A DNA stretch of 8,980 nt from Firmicutes bacterium UBA4845 (GCA_002399975.1 DHER01000097.1:1-8980), one strand, 5' to 3'; counted from the first letter of the stretch, positions 1-6,338 are shown. Made by a program: numbers and translations. Notes: a model not told the origin generated them from the sequence alone.

Positions 1-356
1 TCTGCTCCTGTCGGACCTGTGGGGCCTATAGGACCGGTAGGACCTGACGGCCCCTGAATACCCTGTGGGCCTTGTGGGCCTTGGGCACCTTGAACTCCCT
101 GTGGGCCTCTGGGTCCCGGAAAGCCTTGCGGGCCTCTTGGACCTATGGGACCGGTGGAACCCGGATAGCCTTGCGGACCTCTTGGGCCCGTGGGGCCTGT
201 AGGACATATATAGCATCCACATTGATTCGGATCAGGAGGACACGGATCAGGACGACACGGATCATACGGTGGACAGCAAGGATCATAGCAATTGCAGTCA
301 TCATGTGGTCGACCGCAATTTTCTATATTATGAGAATTTCTTATTCTATATTTCAT
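1..356 (-). CDS. Collagen-like (Gly-X-Y) surface protein, cysteine-rich N-terminus, 3' end beyond the window
   Basis: The ATG at 356-354 is preceded by a good Shine-Dalgarno sequence (GGAGG at 364-368, spacing 7). The frame stays open to base 1, giving 118 residues with the C-terminus missing. Residues 1-51 hold ten cysteines (14, 21, 23, 27, 28, 34, 39, 46, 48, 51) among Asp/Pro-rich PYDPC and PDPC motifs. From residue 52 onward come 22 uninterrupted Gly-X-Y triplets (PTG, PRG, PQG, PIG and similar). In Firmicutes such proteins (BclA-like and related) trimerise as collagen helices and usually form hair-like filaments on the exosporium or spore surface. No signal peptide or membrane segment is visible in the N-terminus, which fits a protein made inside the mother cell and cross-linked through cysteines or a docking motif; that is inference. 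A sigma-K-like promoter lies upstream. The trimerisation or C-terminal domain cannot be judged. The GC-rich Gly/Pro codons make this stretch stand out from its surroundings. Confidence 0.9.
   Translation of the reverse strand, partial: MKYRIRNSHNIENCGRPHDDCNCYDPCCPPYDPCRPDPCPPDPNQCGCYICPTGPTGPRGPQGYPGSTGPIGPRGPQGFPGPRGPQGVQGAQGPQGPQGIQGPSGPTGPIGPTGPTGA
6..203 (-). repeat. Gly-X-Y collagen triplet tract with 45-bp internal repeat
   Basis: Twenty-two consecutive codon triplets each end in Gly (residues 52-117 of the collagen-like protein). Within them a 15-residue unit recurs once, imperfectly: PRGPQGYPGSTGPIG is followed by PRGPQGFPGPRGPQG. In DNA terms, near-identical blocks start about 45 bp apart (around 122 and 167). 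Such tracts expand and contract by slippage, so copy number is likely to vary between strains. The tract continues up to the left edge of the window. Confidence 0.9.
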
Positions 357-395
357 GCTTTTTCCTCCAATAAAAACACAACCTTCTTATAACTT

Positions 396-415
396 GCTAT
401 TAATGTATTAATAGC
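396..415. promoter_or_regulatory. 20-bp palindrome at the predicted transcript start of the collagen-like gene
   Basis: GCTATTAAT (396-404) and ATTAATAGC (407-415) are perfect reverse complements around a 2-nt centre. On the minus strand the palindrome begins about 7 nt downstream of the candidate -10 element at 422-430, so it would sit at about +1 to +20 of the mRNA. It could be a protein-binding operator. As RNA it could form a 5'-terminal stem-loop of the kind that stabilises mRNAs, though the central bases would have to open to make a loop. It is too AT-rich and too far from any upstream stop to be a convincing terminator. Confidence 0.5.
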
Positions 416-421
416 TACTTA

Positions 422-449
422 TAATATATGTCCAATTAAATAAGGTGTT
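422..449 (-). promoter_or_regulatory. Candidate sigma-K-type (mother-cell sporulation) promoter of the collagen-like gene
   Basis: On the minus strand the sequence reads AACA (449-446), 15 nt, then CATATATTA (430-422). This matches the Bacillus/Clostridium sigma-K pattern of an AC-containing -35 and a CATAnnnTA -10. It would start transcription near 415 and leave a leader of about 60 nt before the GGAGG/ATG. Late mother-cell expression would suit an exosporium collagen-like protein. The pattern is short and the region is AT-rich, so chance is possible; sigma-E has a related -10. Confidence 0.45.
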
Positions 450-500
450 ACTGTAAAATTACTATATATACGTAGTCAATATAAAAAAATATATATAAAT

Positions 501-582
501 AAGACTGACATATAAAAAGCCAACAATCCTGAACATGCCTCGGATATATTATAATTGACCCACTTGCTAATATGTCAGTCCT
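501..582 (-). other. Long-armed inverted repeat after gpsA; possible structured RNA or 3'-end element
   Basis: GACTGACATAT (503-513) and ATATGTCAGTC (570-580) are perfect 11-bp inverted arms, extendable by an AA/TT pair past one bulged base. They enclose 56 nt. Inside the arms a second, shorter pairing is possible on the minus strand (TAGCAA near the 5' arm with TTGGCT near the 3' arm), so the element could fold as a long multi-part stem. It starts about 25 nt after the gpsA stop, and the following minus-strand sequence is T/A-rich (TTATTTATATATATTTTTTT), so it may end the DUF512-der-plsY-gpsA transcript. The large apical part is unusual for a simple terminator. I do not recognise it as a known riboswitch. 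Confidence 0.5.
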
Positions 583-607
583 TACTACAATATTATTCTT
601 TACTTTA

Positions 608-1606
608 TTAAAGTTTTTCTTCTTTCTTATCTCTCAACATCAGTCTATTAACTGTTTCCTTAACATCTGCGTTGTTTTCCAGCACATCATACATTGCGTC
701 CACAATTGGCATTTCCACATTTAATTTCTTAGAAAGTTCATATGCGGCGTATGTAGTAGGAATTCCTTCAACAATCATTCCTACCTCTTTGATTGCTTCA
801 TCTTTCGTCATTCCTTTTCCTATAAGGTATCCTGCGTTCCAATTTCTTGAATGCCTGCTTGTACAGGTAACTATTAAATCACCTATACCTGAAAGTCCAT
901 AAAATGTATGAACATCAGCGCCCATAGATATTCCCAACCTTGCTATTTCTACTATGCCTCTGTTCATGAGAGCTGCTTTTGCATTGTCCCCATAGCCTAC
1001 TCCGTCGGATATGCCTGCCCCGAGAGCAATAATATTTTTTAATGCTCCTCCAAGTTCCGCGCCTATTACATCGTCATTTGTATAAACTCTGAAATATTTT
1101 GACATAAAAATATCCTGAATGTCCTGTGCAACTTCCCTGTTGCTGCATGCTACCGTAATTGCCGTAGGCAAAGAAAGTCCTACCTCTTCAGCATGTGAAG
1201 GCCCTGTCAGGGCTGCAAAAATACAATTATCTGATTCTTCTCTAACTATATCCGAAACTAAACACATAGTTCCAATTTCAATACCTTTCGATGCATTAAC
1301 TATTATTTTGTTTTTCTTGTATTCATCGTTAATTTGTCTAAGAACACCTCTGATATTTTGAGTTGGCGTCACCAACACTAAAACCTCTGCATCCTTTACG
1401 GCTTCATTTATATCTGAAGTAAATACTATATTTTCAGGTATTTGAACATTTGGCAGGTATTTTTTATTTATTCTTTCAACGCTGAGGGATTTGCACTGAT
1501 CTTCATCTCTAAGCCACACGGTTACTTTGTGACCATTTTCTGAAAGTAATTTCGAAAGCGCCGTGCCCCAACTTCCGCCTCCCAACAATGTAATTTTTTT
1601 GATCAT
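608..1606 (-). CDS. gpsA: Glycerol-3-phosphate dehydrogenase [NAD(P)+]
   Basis: This cytoplasmic enzyme reduces dihydroxyacetone phosphate to sn-glycerol-3-phosphate, the backbone for phospholipids and substrate of the neighbouring PlsY. The N-terminal Rossmann fold shows the GGGSWGTA dinucleotide loop (about residues 9-16). Later come NASKG with the conserved lysine (about 104-108), GPSHAEE (about 135-141), the catalytic-domain stretch GGALKNIIALGAG with its lysine near 190, and GDLIVTCTSRHSRN (about 242-255). The length of 332 residues is normal for the family. An in-frame ATG at 1612 directly abuts the GGAG at 1616-1613, leaving no room for initiation. The ATG at 1606 has a 6-nt spacing and gives the family-like N-terminus MIKKITLLGGGSWG, so I prefer it. 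The ribosome binding site overlaps the TAG stop of plsY (TAGGAG), which implies coupled translation. It is the last gene of the operon. Confidence 0.96.
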   Translation of the reverse strand: MIKKITLLGGGSWGTALSKLLSENGHKVTVWLRDEDQCKSLSVERINKKYLPNVQIPENIVFTSDINEAVKDAEVLVLVTPTQNIRGVLRQINDEYKKNKIIVNASKGIEIGTMCLVSDIVREESDNCIFAALTGPSHAEEVGLSLPTAITVACSNREVAQDIQDIFMSKYFRVYTNDDVIGAELGGALKNIIALGAGISDGVGYGDNAKAALMNRGIVEIARLGISMGADVHTFYGLSGIGDLIVTCTSRHSRNWNAGYLIGKGMTKDEAIKEVGMIVEGIPTTYAAYELSKKLNVEMPIVDAMYDVLENNADVKETVNRLMLRDKKEEKL

Positions 1607-1615
1607 TACCATCTC

Positions 1616-2197
1616 CTACAATTTATTTTCTTTGCCTTCCAAAAGCCTTTTTATGTTTGATTTATGCCTGTATATGGACAATCCTGATATAAATAAACAA
1701 AATATAAATAAAATATTATCAAATGGCCTGACAAAAATAACTGCCACAACCGGAGCCAATATCATTCCCGAAATAGATCCAATGGAAACTGTCCTTGTAA
1801 ACAAAATAACAATTAACCCAATTATAACACATATTGAAGTAACAAACGGATTTATAATTGTCATAGCTCCTATAGTTGTTGCAACTCCTTTGCCTCCTCT
1901 AAACTTCAATAAAACCGGCCAATTGTGCCCAATTATTGCAAAAGCACCGGCAAGATAAGCACCTGACTGCCCACATAAGCTTTTTCCTATTATAACTGCT
2001 ATAATACCCTTTAAAGCATCTCCAATGAATACCATAATACCTATTTTCTTTCCTAATGTTCTTATGGCATTGGTTGTTCCGGCATTTCCGCTTCCATAAT
2101 CTCTCACATCCTTATCGGCAAATATCTTACCGAGTATATAAGCAAATGAAATGTTTCCCAAAGAATAAGATATAATTGCTATAATAAGATAATTCAT
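1616..2197 (-). CDS. plsY: Acyl-phosphate:glycerol-3-phosphate acyltransferase
   Basis: This integral membrane enzyme moves an acyl group from acyl-phosphate to position 1 of glycerol-3-phosphate, making lysophosphatidic acid in the first committed step of phospholipid synthesis in most Firmicutes. All three conserved cytoplasmic motifs are present: YGSGNAGTTN (34-43), GHNWPVLLKFRGGKGVAT (90-107) and RHKSNIKRLLEGKE (177-190). Between them are about five hydrophobic membrane segments (roughly 1-25, 52-72, 80-95, 112-134, 140-175). The length of 193 residues is typical. The start ATG at 2197 has GGAGAA four bases upstream. It lies 21 nt after der and immediately before gpsA, which supplies its acceptor substrate, so the two catalyse sequential steps from one transcript. 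Confidence 0.96.
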   Translation of the reverse strand: MNYLIIAIISYSLGNISFAYILGKIFADKDVRDYGSGNAGTTNAIRTLGKKIGIMVFIGDALKGIIAVIIGKSLCGQSGAYLAGAFAIIGHNWPVLLKFRGGKGVATTIGAMTIINPFVTSICVIIGLIVILFTRTVSIGSISGMILAPVVAVIFVRPFDNILFIFCLFISGLSIYRHKSNIKRLLEGKENKL

Positions 2198-2218
2198 AAT
2201 ATTCTCCTATAATAATCA

Positions 2219-3547
2219 CTAAAGACTTTTTTCATTTTTGCTCCTGAATTCTATTATAATAGGTGTACCTTTGTATTCAAATGATTCACGTATTTTATTT
2301 TCGAGGTACCTTTCATACGAAAAGTGCATAATACTGCTGTCGTTAACAAATATTAAAAATTTCGGGGGATTAACAGCAACCTGTGTTCCATAATAAATTT
2401 TAAGTCTTTTCCCTTTTACGGTTCTTGGCTGATTCATAAGAACAGCTTCAGTAATAATGTCATTTAAAACTCCCGTCGAAACTCTTAAATTTCTGAATTT
2501 GTATATTTCATCAATTTCGTCTAATATTTTGGTAATTCTTTGACCGGTTAATGCCGAAACTGTTAAGATCGGAGCATAGGCTGCAAAAGCAAGGCTCTTT
2601 CTGACATTATCCTGGAATTCTTTAAATGTATTTTTATCTTTATTAATTAAATCCCATTTGTTAATCACAACAATCATGCCTTTTTTGCTTTCGTGAGAAT
2701 AACCTGCAATACGAGTATCCTGTTCGGTTATTCCTTTATCTGCATCAACTACCAAAATACATACATCTGCTCTTTCAACAGCAGTAAAAGCTCTCAATAT
2801 ACTGTATTTTTCCACTGCTTCACTAACCCTGCTTTTTTTTCTGATTCCAGCTGTATCAATTATTGTATATTTTTGTCCATTACTTTCAAATTCAGTATCT
2901 ATTGCATCTCTCGTAGTACCAGGTACATCGCCTACAATTACTCTGTTTTCACCTATAATCTTGTTTATAATTGAAGATTTACCTGCATTCGGCTTTCCTA
3001 TGACGGCTATCTTAATGCTGTCGTTATCATCATCTTCGGTATTCACAGTTTCATTAAACCTTGAAATAATTTCATCAAGCAAATCTCCTATACCTAAGGC
3101 TTCTGACGAAGATATGGGTATGGGCTCTCCCATGCCCAAATTGTAAAACTCATAAATATTATTGTCATTAACAAACTTATCCATTTTATTCACAACAAGA
3201 ATTATTTCTTTTTTTGATTTTCTGAGCATTTGAGCAACTTCCACGTCTGCTGCGGTAGCCCCTTCCTTGCCGTCGACCATAAATAATATAACGTCTGCCG
3301 TATCTATAGCTATTCCAGCCTGAACCCTCATCTGTGCAAATATAGTATCTGTTGTATTTGGCTCTAAGCCTCCGGTATCTATCAACGTAAAATAATTATC
3401 CAGCCATTCGCACTCAGCGTAAATTCTGTCTCTTGTAACTCCCGGCGTATCATCTGTTATCGAAATTCTTTTTCCTGCTATTCTGTTAAAAAGCGTAGAC
3501 TTGCCCACATTGGGCCTGCCTACAATTGTCACTACCGGCCTCGCCAT
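2219..3547 (-). CDS. der: Ribosome-assembly GTPase Der (EngA), tandem G domains
   Basis: This essential GTPase acts in maturation of the 50S ribosomal subunit. Two complete G domains lie in tandem. The first has GRPNVGKS (10-17), DTPGVTRD (33-40), DTGG (57-60) and NKMD (120-123). The second has GKPNAGKS (184-191), DVPGTTRD (207-214), DTAG (231-234), NKWD (296-299) and a G5-type SAL (331-333). An acidic linker (EDDDND, about 171-176) separates them. The C-terminal KH-like RNA-binding domain (about 350-436) contains the NPPKFLIFVN strand. The length of 442 residues is normal. The start ATG at 3547 has a GGAGGG ribosome site about six bases upstream. It sits 18 nt after the DUF512 gene, an arrangement common in Clostridia, and is followed by plsY. 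Confidence 0.97.
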   Translation of the reverse strand: MARPVVTIVGRPNVGKSTLFNRIAGKRISITDDTPGVTRDRIYAECEWLDNYFTLIDTGGLEPNTTDTIFAQMRVQAGIAIDTADVILFMVDGKEGATAADVEVAQMLRKSKKEIILVVNKMDKFVNDNNIYEFYNLGMGEPIPISSSEALGIGDLLDEIISRFNETVNTEDDDNDSIKIAVIGKPNAGKSSIINKIIGENRVIVGDVPGTTRDAIDTEFESNGQKYTIIDTAGIRKKSRVSEAVEKYSILRAFTAVERADVCILVVDADKGITEQDTRIAGYSHESKKGMIVVINKWDLINKDKNTFKEFQDNVRKSLAFAAYAPILTVSALTGQRITKILDEIDEIYKFRNLRVSTGVLNDIITEAVLMNQPRTVKGKRLKIYYGTQVAVNPPKFLIFVNDSSIMHFSYERYLENKIRESFEYKGTPIIIEFRSKNEKSL

Positions 3548-3565
3548 CTTTATCCCTCCGTATAT

Positions 3566-4855
3566 TTATAGCAGGTCCAACAATGCTTCACCATCTGCAT
3601 CGCAAACCTTCACTTTTGTACTTAGTTCTATTTCCAAATCTTCTATTGTAAAATTATCCAATGTAACCTTATTATCGTTGATCATATTTCCAGGCAGTAT
3701 TATATTTATGTAATTTTTTCCTTTTAACTGCCTGATAATATCACGGCCTGTTATAAGACCAGACACTGTTATTCTATCACCGAAAAAATTATTTATTATT
3801 TTTACCACATTTATTTTTACAGGTATTTTTTTCATTATCTTTTTAGATAATTTAACCATCAAGCTATATGCAGCAACACCAGTAACAAATGTAACCTCAT
3901 TAACCTCAGGCACACATTCTTCAAATTTATCCAGCAATTTTTCAATTTGATCCTCAAATAATTTACACATTCCTATACCGTTTTCAATCTGATTGAAATT
4001 CTCGTAGCTTTCATAACCAGGAAAATCCATTTCGCTTAAAATATAAAATTCATCAGCAATAAAAATGAATCTTGTACCCAGCTTTTCATACAGCTCATTC
4101 TGAAGTGATGTCACCTGCCTTACAACCTCACCTGCGCTTTCCCTGTCAAAGGGCACAATCTCCGTAAGACCATCCCTAAATTTTGTTAAACCTACAGGTA
4201 CAACGGCAACACTCCTTAGTCCTGGACTAAGTGTAGATAAGTCCCTTATGGTTTTTTCAAGGTGCAATTTATCGTTTACGTTTCTTAAAAGAACTATTTG
4301 GCAATCAACTGTTATTCCTGCATCAATAAACTTTCTAAGGTACCATAAAACATCCATGTCCATTTTGTTACCCATCATATATTTTCTTAGCTCCGGTTCA
4401 GTGGTATGCACAGATACTTTTATAGGGCTAATTTTGTATTTTATAATTCTTTCCAATTCATTATGTGATAAATTAGTCAAGGTTATAAAATTACCATAGA
4501 GAAATGAAAGCCTTGAATCATCATCTTTTATATAAAGAGTTTTTCTCATGCCTTTCGGAAGCTGGTCGACAAAGCAAAAAATACACTTATTTGAACAGAC
4601 TTTTATATTGTCCATCATTGAGTTCTCAAATACTATACCGATATCCTCGTCATATTCCTTTTCTATTTCAAGTTCCCATATTTCTTTGTTCTTTTTTCTT
4701 ATATCAATAATGATATTTTCATCCGAAATTTGATATTTATAATCTATATAATCCTTGACATAACAGCCGTTTACTGAAATAAGCTCATCGCCCGGCTCCA
4801 ATTCAAGCTCTTCTGCAATTGAATTTTTCAATACCTTTACTATTATATTTTTCAT
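3566..4855 (-). CDS. DUF512 radical-SAM/PDZ protein (COG1625-type Fe-S oxidoreductase)
   Basis: A PDZ-like N-terminus (residues 1-65, with ELEPGDELISVNG at about 18-30) precedes a radical-SAM-type cysteine signature CSNKCIFCF (Cys87, Cys91, Cys94) that would hold a [4Fe-4S] cluster and SAM. The following stretch, including KDDDSRLSFLYGNFITLTN (110-128), is typical of this family. The C-terminal half (about 280-429) corresponds to the DUF512 region. The protein is 429 residues and cytoplasmic, without a signal peptide. The substrate and reaction of this family are not known to me. Its recurrent place next to der in clostridial genomes suggests a link to translation or ribosome assembly, but that is inference from gene order only. 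The start ATG at 4855 has an AAAGGAAAA ribosome site, and a vegetative promoter lies about 40 bp upstream, making this the first gene of the DUF512-der-plsY-gpsA operon. Confidence 0.93.
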   Translation of the reverse strand: MKNIIVKVLKNSIAEELELEPGDELISVNGCYVKDYIDYKYQISDENIIIDIRKKNKEIWELEIEKEYDEDIGIVFENSMMDNIKVCSNKCIFCFVDQLPKGMRKTLYIKDDDSRLSFLYGNFITLTNLSHNELERIIKYKISPIKVSVHTTEPELRKYMMGNKMDMDVLWYLRKFIDAGITVDCQIVLLRNVNDKLHLEKTIRDLSTLSPGLRSVAVVPVGLTKFRDGLTEIVPFDRESAGEVVRQVTSLQNELYEKLGTRFIFIADEFYILSEMDFPGYESYENFNQIENGIGMCKLFEDQIEKLLDKFEECVPEVNEVTFVTGVAAYSLMVKLSKKIMKKIPVKINVVKIINNFFGDRITVSGLITGRDIIRQLKGKNYINIILPGNMINDNKVTLDNFTIEDLEIELSTKVKVCDADGEALLDLL

Positions 4856-4892
4856 GTGTTTTCCTTTACAAGTTTGACAAATACTATAACAT

Positions 4893-4922
4893 ATTATAAC
4901 ATAATTGTTTCGTTTACTGCAA
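4893..4922 (-). promoter_or_regulatory. Vegetative (sigma-A) promoter of the DUF512-der-plsY-gpsA operon
   Basis: On the minus strand TTGCAG (4922-4917), an 18-nt spacer and a perfect TATAAT (4898-4893) form a sigma-A type promoter. Initiation near 4886 would give a leader of about 30 nt carrying the AAAGGAAAA ribosome site before the ATG at 4855. The -35 matches consensus at four of six positions, and the 18-nt spacing is within the normal range. Confidence 0.7.
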
Positions 4923-5017
4923 TGTATTTTTAGATGATTCGGCTGTCTTTCACTACGGAAAATTCTCTTTGTACTTTATTTTTTTGATATAATATTGTCA
5001 TAAAAAATCTCAAATAG

Positions 5018-5066
5018 AAAAAAGGAACTGTTGCACAATTTCTGGTGAAATAATGCAACAGTCTCC
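5018..5066 (-). terminator. Composite rho-independent terminator after the DUF6385-like gene
   Basis: Arms 5024-5035 and 5054-5066 pair through ACTGTTGCA/TGCAACAGT plus GGA/TCC across one extra base. The loop holds a second helix (ATTTC 5038-5042 with GAAAT 5047-5051) closed by a TGGT tetraloop. On the minus strand the stem is followed by six Ts (5023-5018). It lies about 30 bp after the stop at 5094 and separates this gene from the promoter of the next operon. The plus strand has no matching T-run, so it works in one direction. Confidence 0.88.
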
Positions 5067-5093
5067 TTGTCTAAAAAAATCCGACTCAAATTA

Positions 5094-5711
5094 TTAGTGC
5101 TGTGCCTGGAAACATGAAATCACAGTGGTTTCAGCCGCTCCGCCTGTAATTGTAAACCTTGCATACTGCAAAAAATTGTTAATGGTAATCATTTTTGCGG
5201 TGTTAAAGGGTATCTCTATTTCCACCGCAGTATCTTCTATCCAGTTTGTCTGGTCTGGGCTTAATTCTACCACAAGTGTTATATTTTGATCGGAAGAATC
5301 TTCCCCGGTATTTTTTATAAACCAGTTATATGAGTTTTCCTTAGATATATCCTGAACCTCCGACACCACGCTTGCCGATGTTCCAACAGTCATAGGCGTC
5401 AAGGGAGTATCTTCCCCGAAGGCGTCCAAGTTTGTAAATACAAGCTCATTTTCTACCTTGCCTATTACATTGCTGCCTGAATTGAGCCCTACTTCCAACG
5501 GATCCGCTCCGTTAACTATTTTTACGTCATTAGTTATATTTGTAATATTGTCTATTGTAGCTCCCGCATTTAAATCTACCGTACCGTTAACAGCCAAGCT
5601 TCCGGCATCATCTACCTGAAGAGGTACTACTGTCTGTGTTGTGCTGTCTAAAACATATATCTGTCCCTTTAACTGAGAAGGCAAATCTTGAAATATAGGC
5701 ATACCTGGCAT
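5094..5711 (-). CDS. DUF6385-like protein of unknown function
   Basis: I choose the ATG at 5711 (205 residues, beginning MPGMPIFQDLPSQLKG) because it alone has a ribosome site (GGAG at 5723-5720, 8-nt spacing). An in-frame ATG at 5783 would add 24 residues but lacks one. The N-terminal part (about 10-45) has a QIYVLDSTTQTVVPLQVDDAG strand-rich stretch. Residues about 45-75 are low-complexity and Asn/Thr/Asp-rich (NGTVDLNAG, DNITNITNDV), resembling beta-repeat or fibre-like linkers. The C-terminal domain (about 127-203) reads YNWFIKNTGE, VVELSPDQTNWIED and LQYARFTI, and aligns by eye with the C-terminus of the next gene upstream. I recall this pattern in proteins annotated DUF6385 in Clostridia, but cannot search for it here. 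No signal peptide or membrane segment is seen, and there is a single cysteine near the end. Function is unknown; a spore- or surface-structure role is a guess. Tandem TAA stops are followed by a strong terminator. Confidence 0.82.
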   Translation of the reverse strand: MPGMPIFQDLPSQLKGQIYVLDSTTQTVVPLQVDDAGSLAVNGTVDLNAGATIDNITNITNDVKIVNGADPLEVGLNSGSNVIGKVENELVFTNLDAFGEDTPLTPMTVGTSASVVSEVQDISKENSYNWFIKNTGEDSSDQNITLVVELSPDQTNWIEDTAVEIEIPFNTAKMITINNFLQYARFTITGGAAETTVISCFQAQH

Positions 5712-5833
5712 AATAATCACTCCATTTTTATTTTTTGGGTTTACCATTACCATAATATGTCCACATTTTAATCTTGACAGCATAATTTTTATTTCTTAAG
5801 CATTTTGCTGCAATTTAATGTTCTTCAGTAGTA

Positions 5834-6241
5834 TTAGCAATAATTGTTTTTCCCCTGAAACCATACAGTTATTAAATTAGGATTTTCGGAAGACAAGTTT
5901 TTATACTTCAGCCTTAAATACCGGCTTTCTCTCATCGGATGAACATATGATACTTCATCAGGACTTATAACATATGGACCCGAATCTTCAAAAGTCATGC
6001 TGCCTCCGGGGCTTATTTCAATAAACATTTCTACATCGCCGCTCCCCGAATTTTTAACAAAATAATAGTACTTGCTTAAAGCCGAACAATCAAGCCAGTC
6101 TGTACATCTGTACTGTCCGGATGACATATAATTTTTCACAAAGTCTTCATAGCCGAAATCTTTGATATATTCATTATTTCTGCACATGCAGCTTCTTTTG
6201 CAATCATTTTTATATATAGGATTGTACTGCTTAATACGCAT
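5834..6241 (-). CDS. Small cysteine-containing protein with a DUF6385-like C-terminal domain
   Basis: This is a 135-residue protein I do not recognise as a named gene. The N-terminus is basic and cysteine-rich (NDCKRSCMC: Cys14, 18, 20; then Cys46 and Cys52), and the last residue is Cys135. Residues about 58-131 (YYYFVKNSGSGDVEMFIEISPG, MTFEDSGPY, YLRLKYKN, VWFQGK) match by eye the order of conserved positions in the C-terminal domain of the adjacent downstream protein, so the two look like diverged paralogues sharing one domain with different N-termini. No signal peptide or membrane segment is visible. The ATG at 6241 has AAGGA nine bases upstream (6255-6251). The gene follows a terminator, so it probably has its own promoter, and it may be read through into the downstream gene since no terminator lies between them (5712-5833). 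The cysteines suggest disulfide cross-linking or metal binding. Confidence 0.78.
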   Translation of the reverse strand: MRIKQYNPIYKNDCKRSCMCRNNEYIKDFGYEDFVKNYMSSGQYRCTDWLDCSALSKYYYFVKNSGSGDVEMFIEISPGGSMTFEDSGPYVISPDEVSYVHPMRESRYLRLKYKNLSSENPNLITVWFQGKNNYC

Positions 6242-6338
6242 ATCCTCACATCCTTGATTTGTCCGTATTTCATAATAAGCACTTTTTAAAAATTTGTTAC
6301 AAAAATTATGACAAGGTATTTTAAAGCTTATCTTATTT

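Larger units (their letters stand above)
4856..5093. other. Intergenic region between the accessory and DUF512-der operons
   Basis: These 238 bp hold the terminator of the DUF6385-like gene (5018-5066) and the promoter of the DUF512 operon (4893-4922). I see no open reading frame with a ribosome site and no further convincing structure in the AT-rich stretch 4923-5017. Confidence 0.7.

Noticed and set aside
1..203. CRISPR-like or tandem satellite array
   Set aside because: The periodicity is 9 bp (codon triplets) and imperfect 45 bp, without spacers, and translates cleanly to Gly-X-Y, so it is a coding repeat.
72..392. Plus-strand 106-residue open frame over the collagen tract
   Set aside because: It is the mirror of the Gly-X-Y gene: a low-complexity Arg/Thr/Trp-rich translation with no ribosome site, while the minus-strand gene has a perfect collagen pattern and GGAGG.
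451..479. Vegetative promoter TTGACT at 479-474 upstream of the collagen-like gene
   Set aside because: At the proper 17-nt spacing the -10 would be TTACAG, which is a poor match; the CATATATTA element fits better.
503..580. Known riboswitch (c-di-GMP, cobalamin, SAM, preQ1) in the gpsA-collagen gap
   Set aside because: I could not match any family's conserved core, and the element lies upstream of the best promoter for the collagen-like gene, so it would not be in its leader.
1563..1958. Plus-strand 131-residue open frame antisense to plsY
   Set aside because: It lies inside two well-supported minus-strand genes, has no ribosome site, and is composed of Ile/Thr/Pro residues expected from antisense of a membrane protein.
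5784..5833. Terminator between the two DUF6385-like genes
   Set aside because: Only very short self-complementary pieces (AGCA/TGCT with almost no loop) and no T-run were found; co-transcription remains possible.
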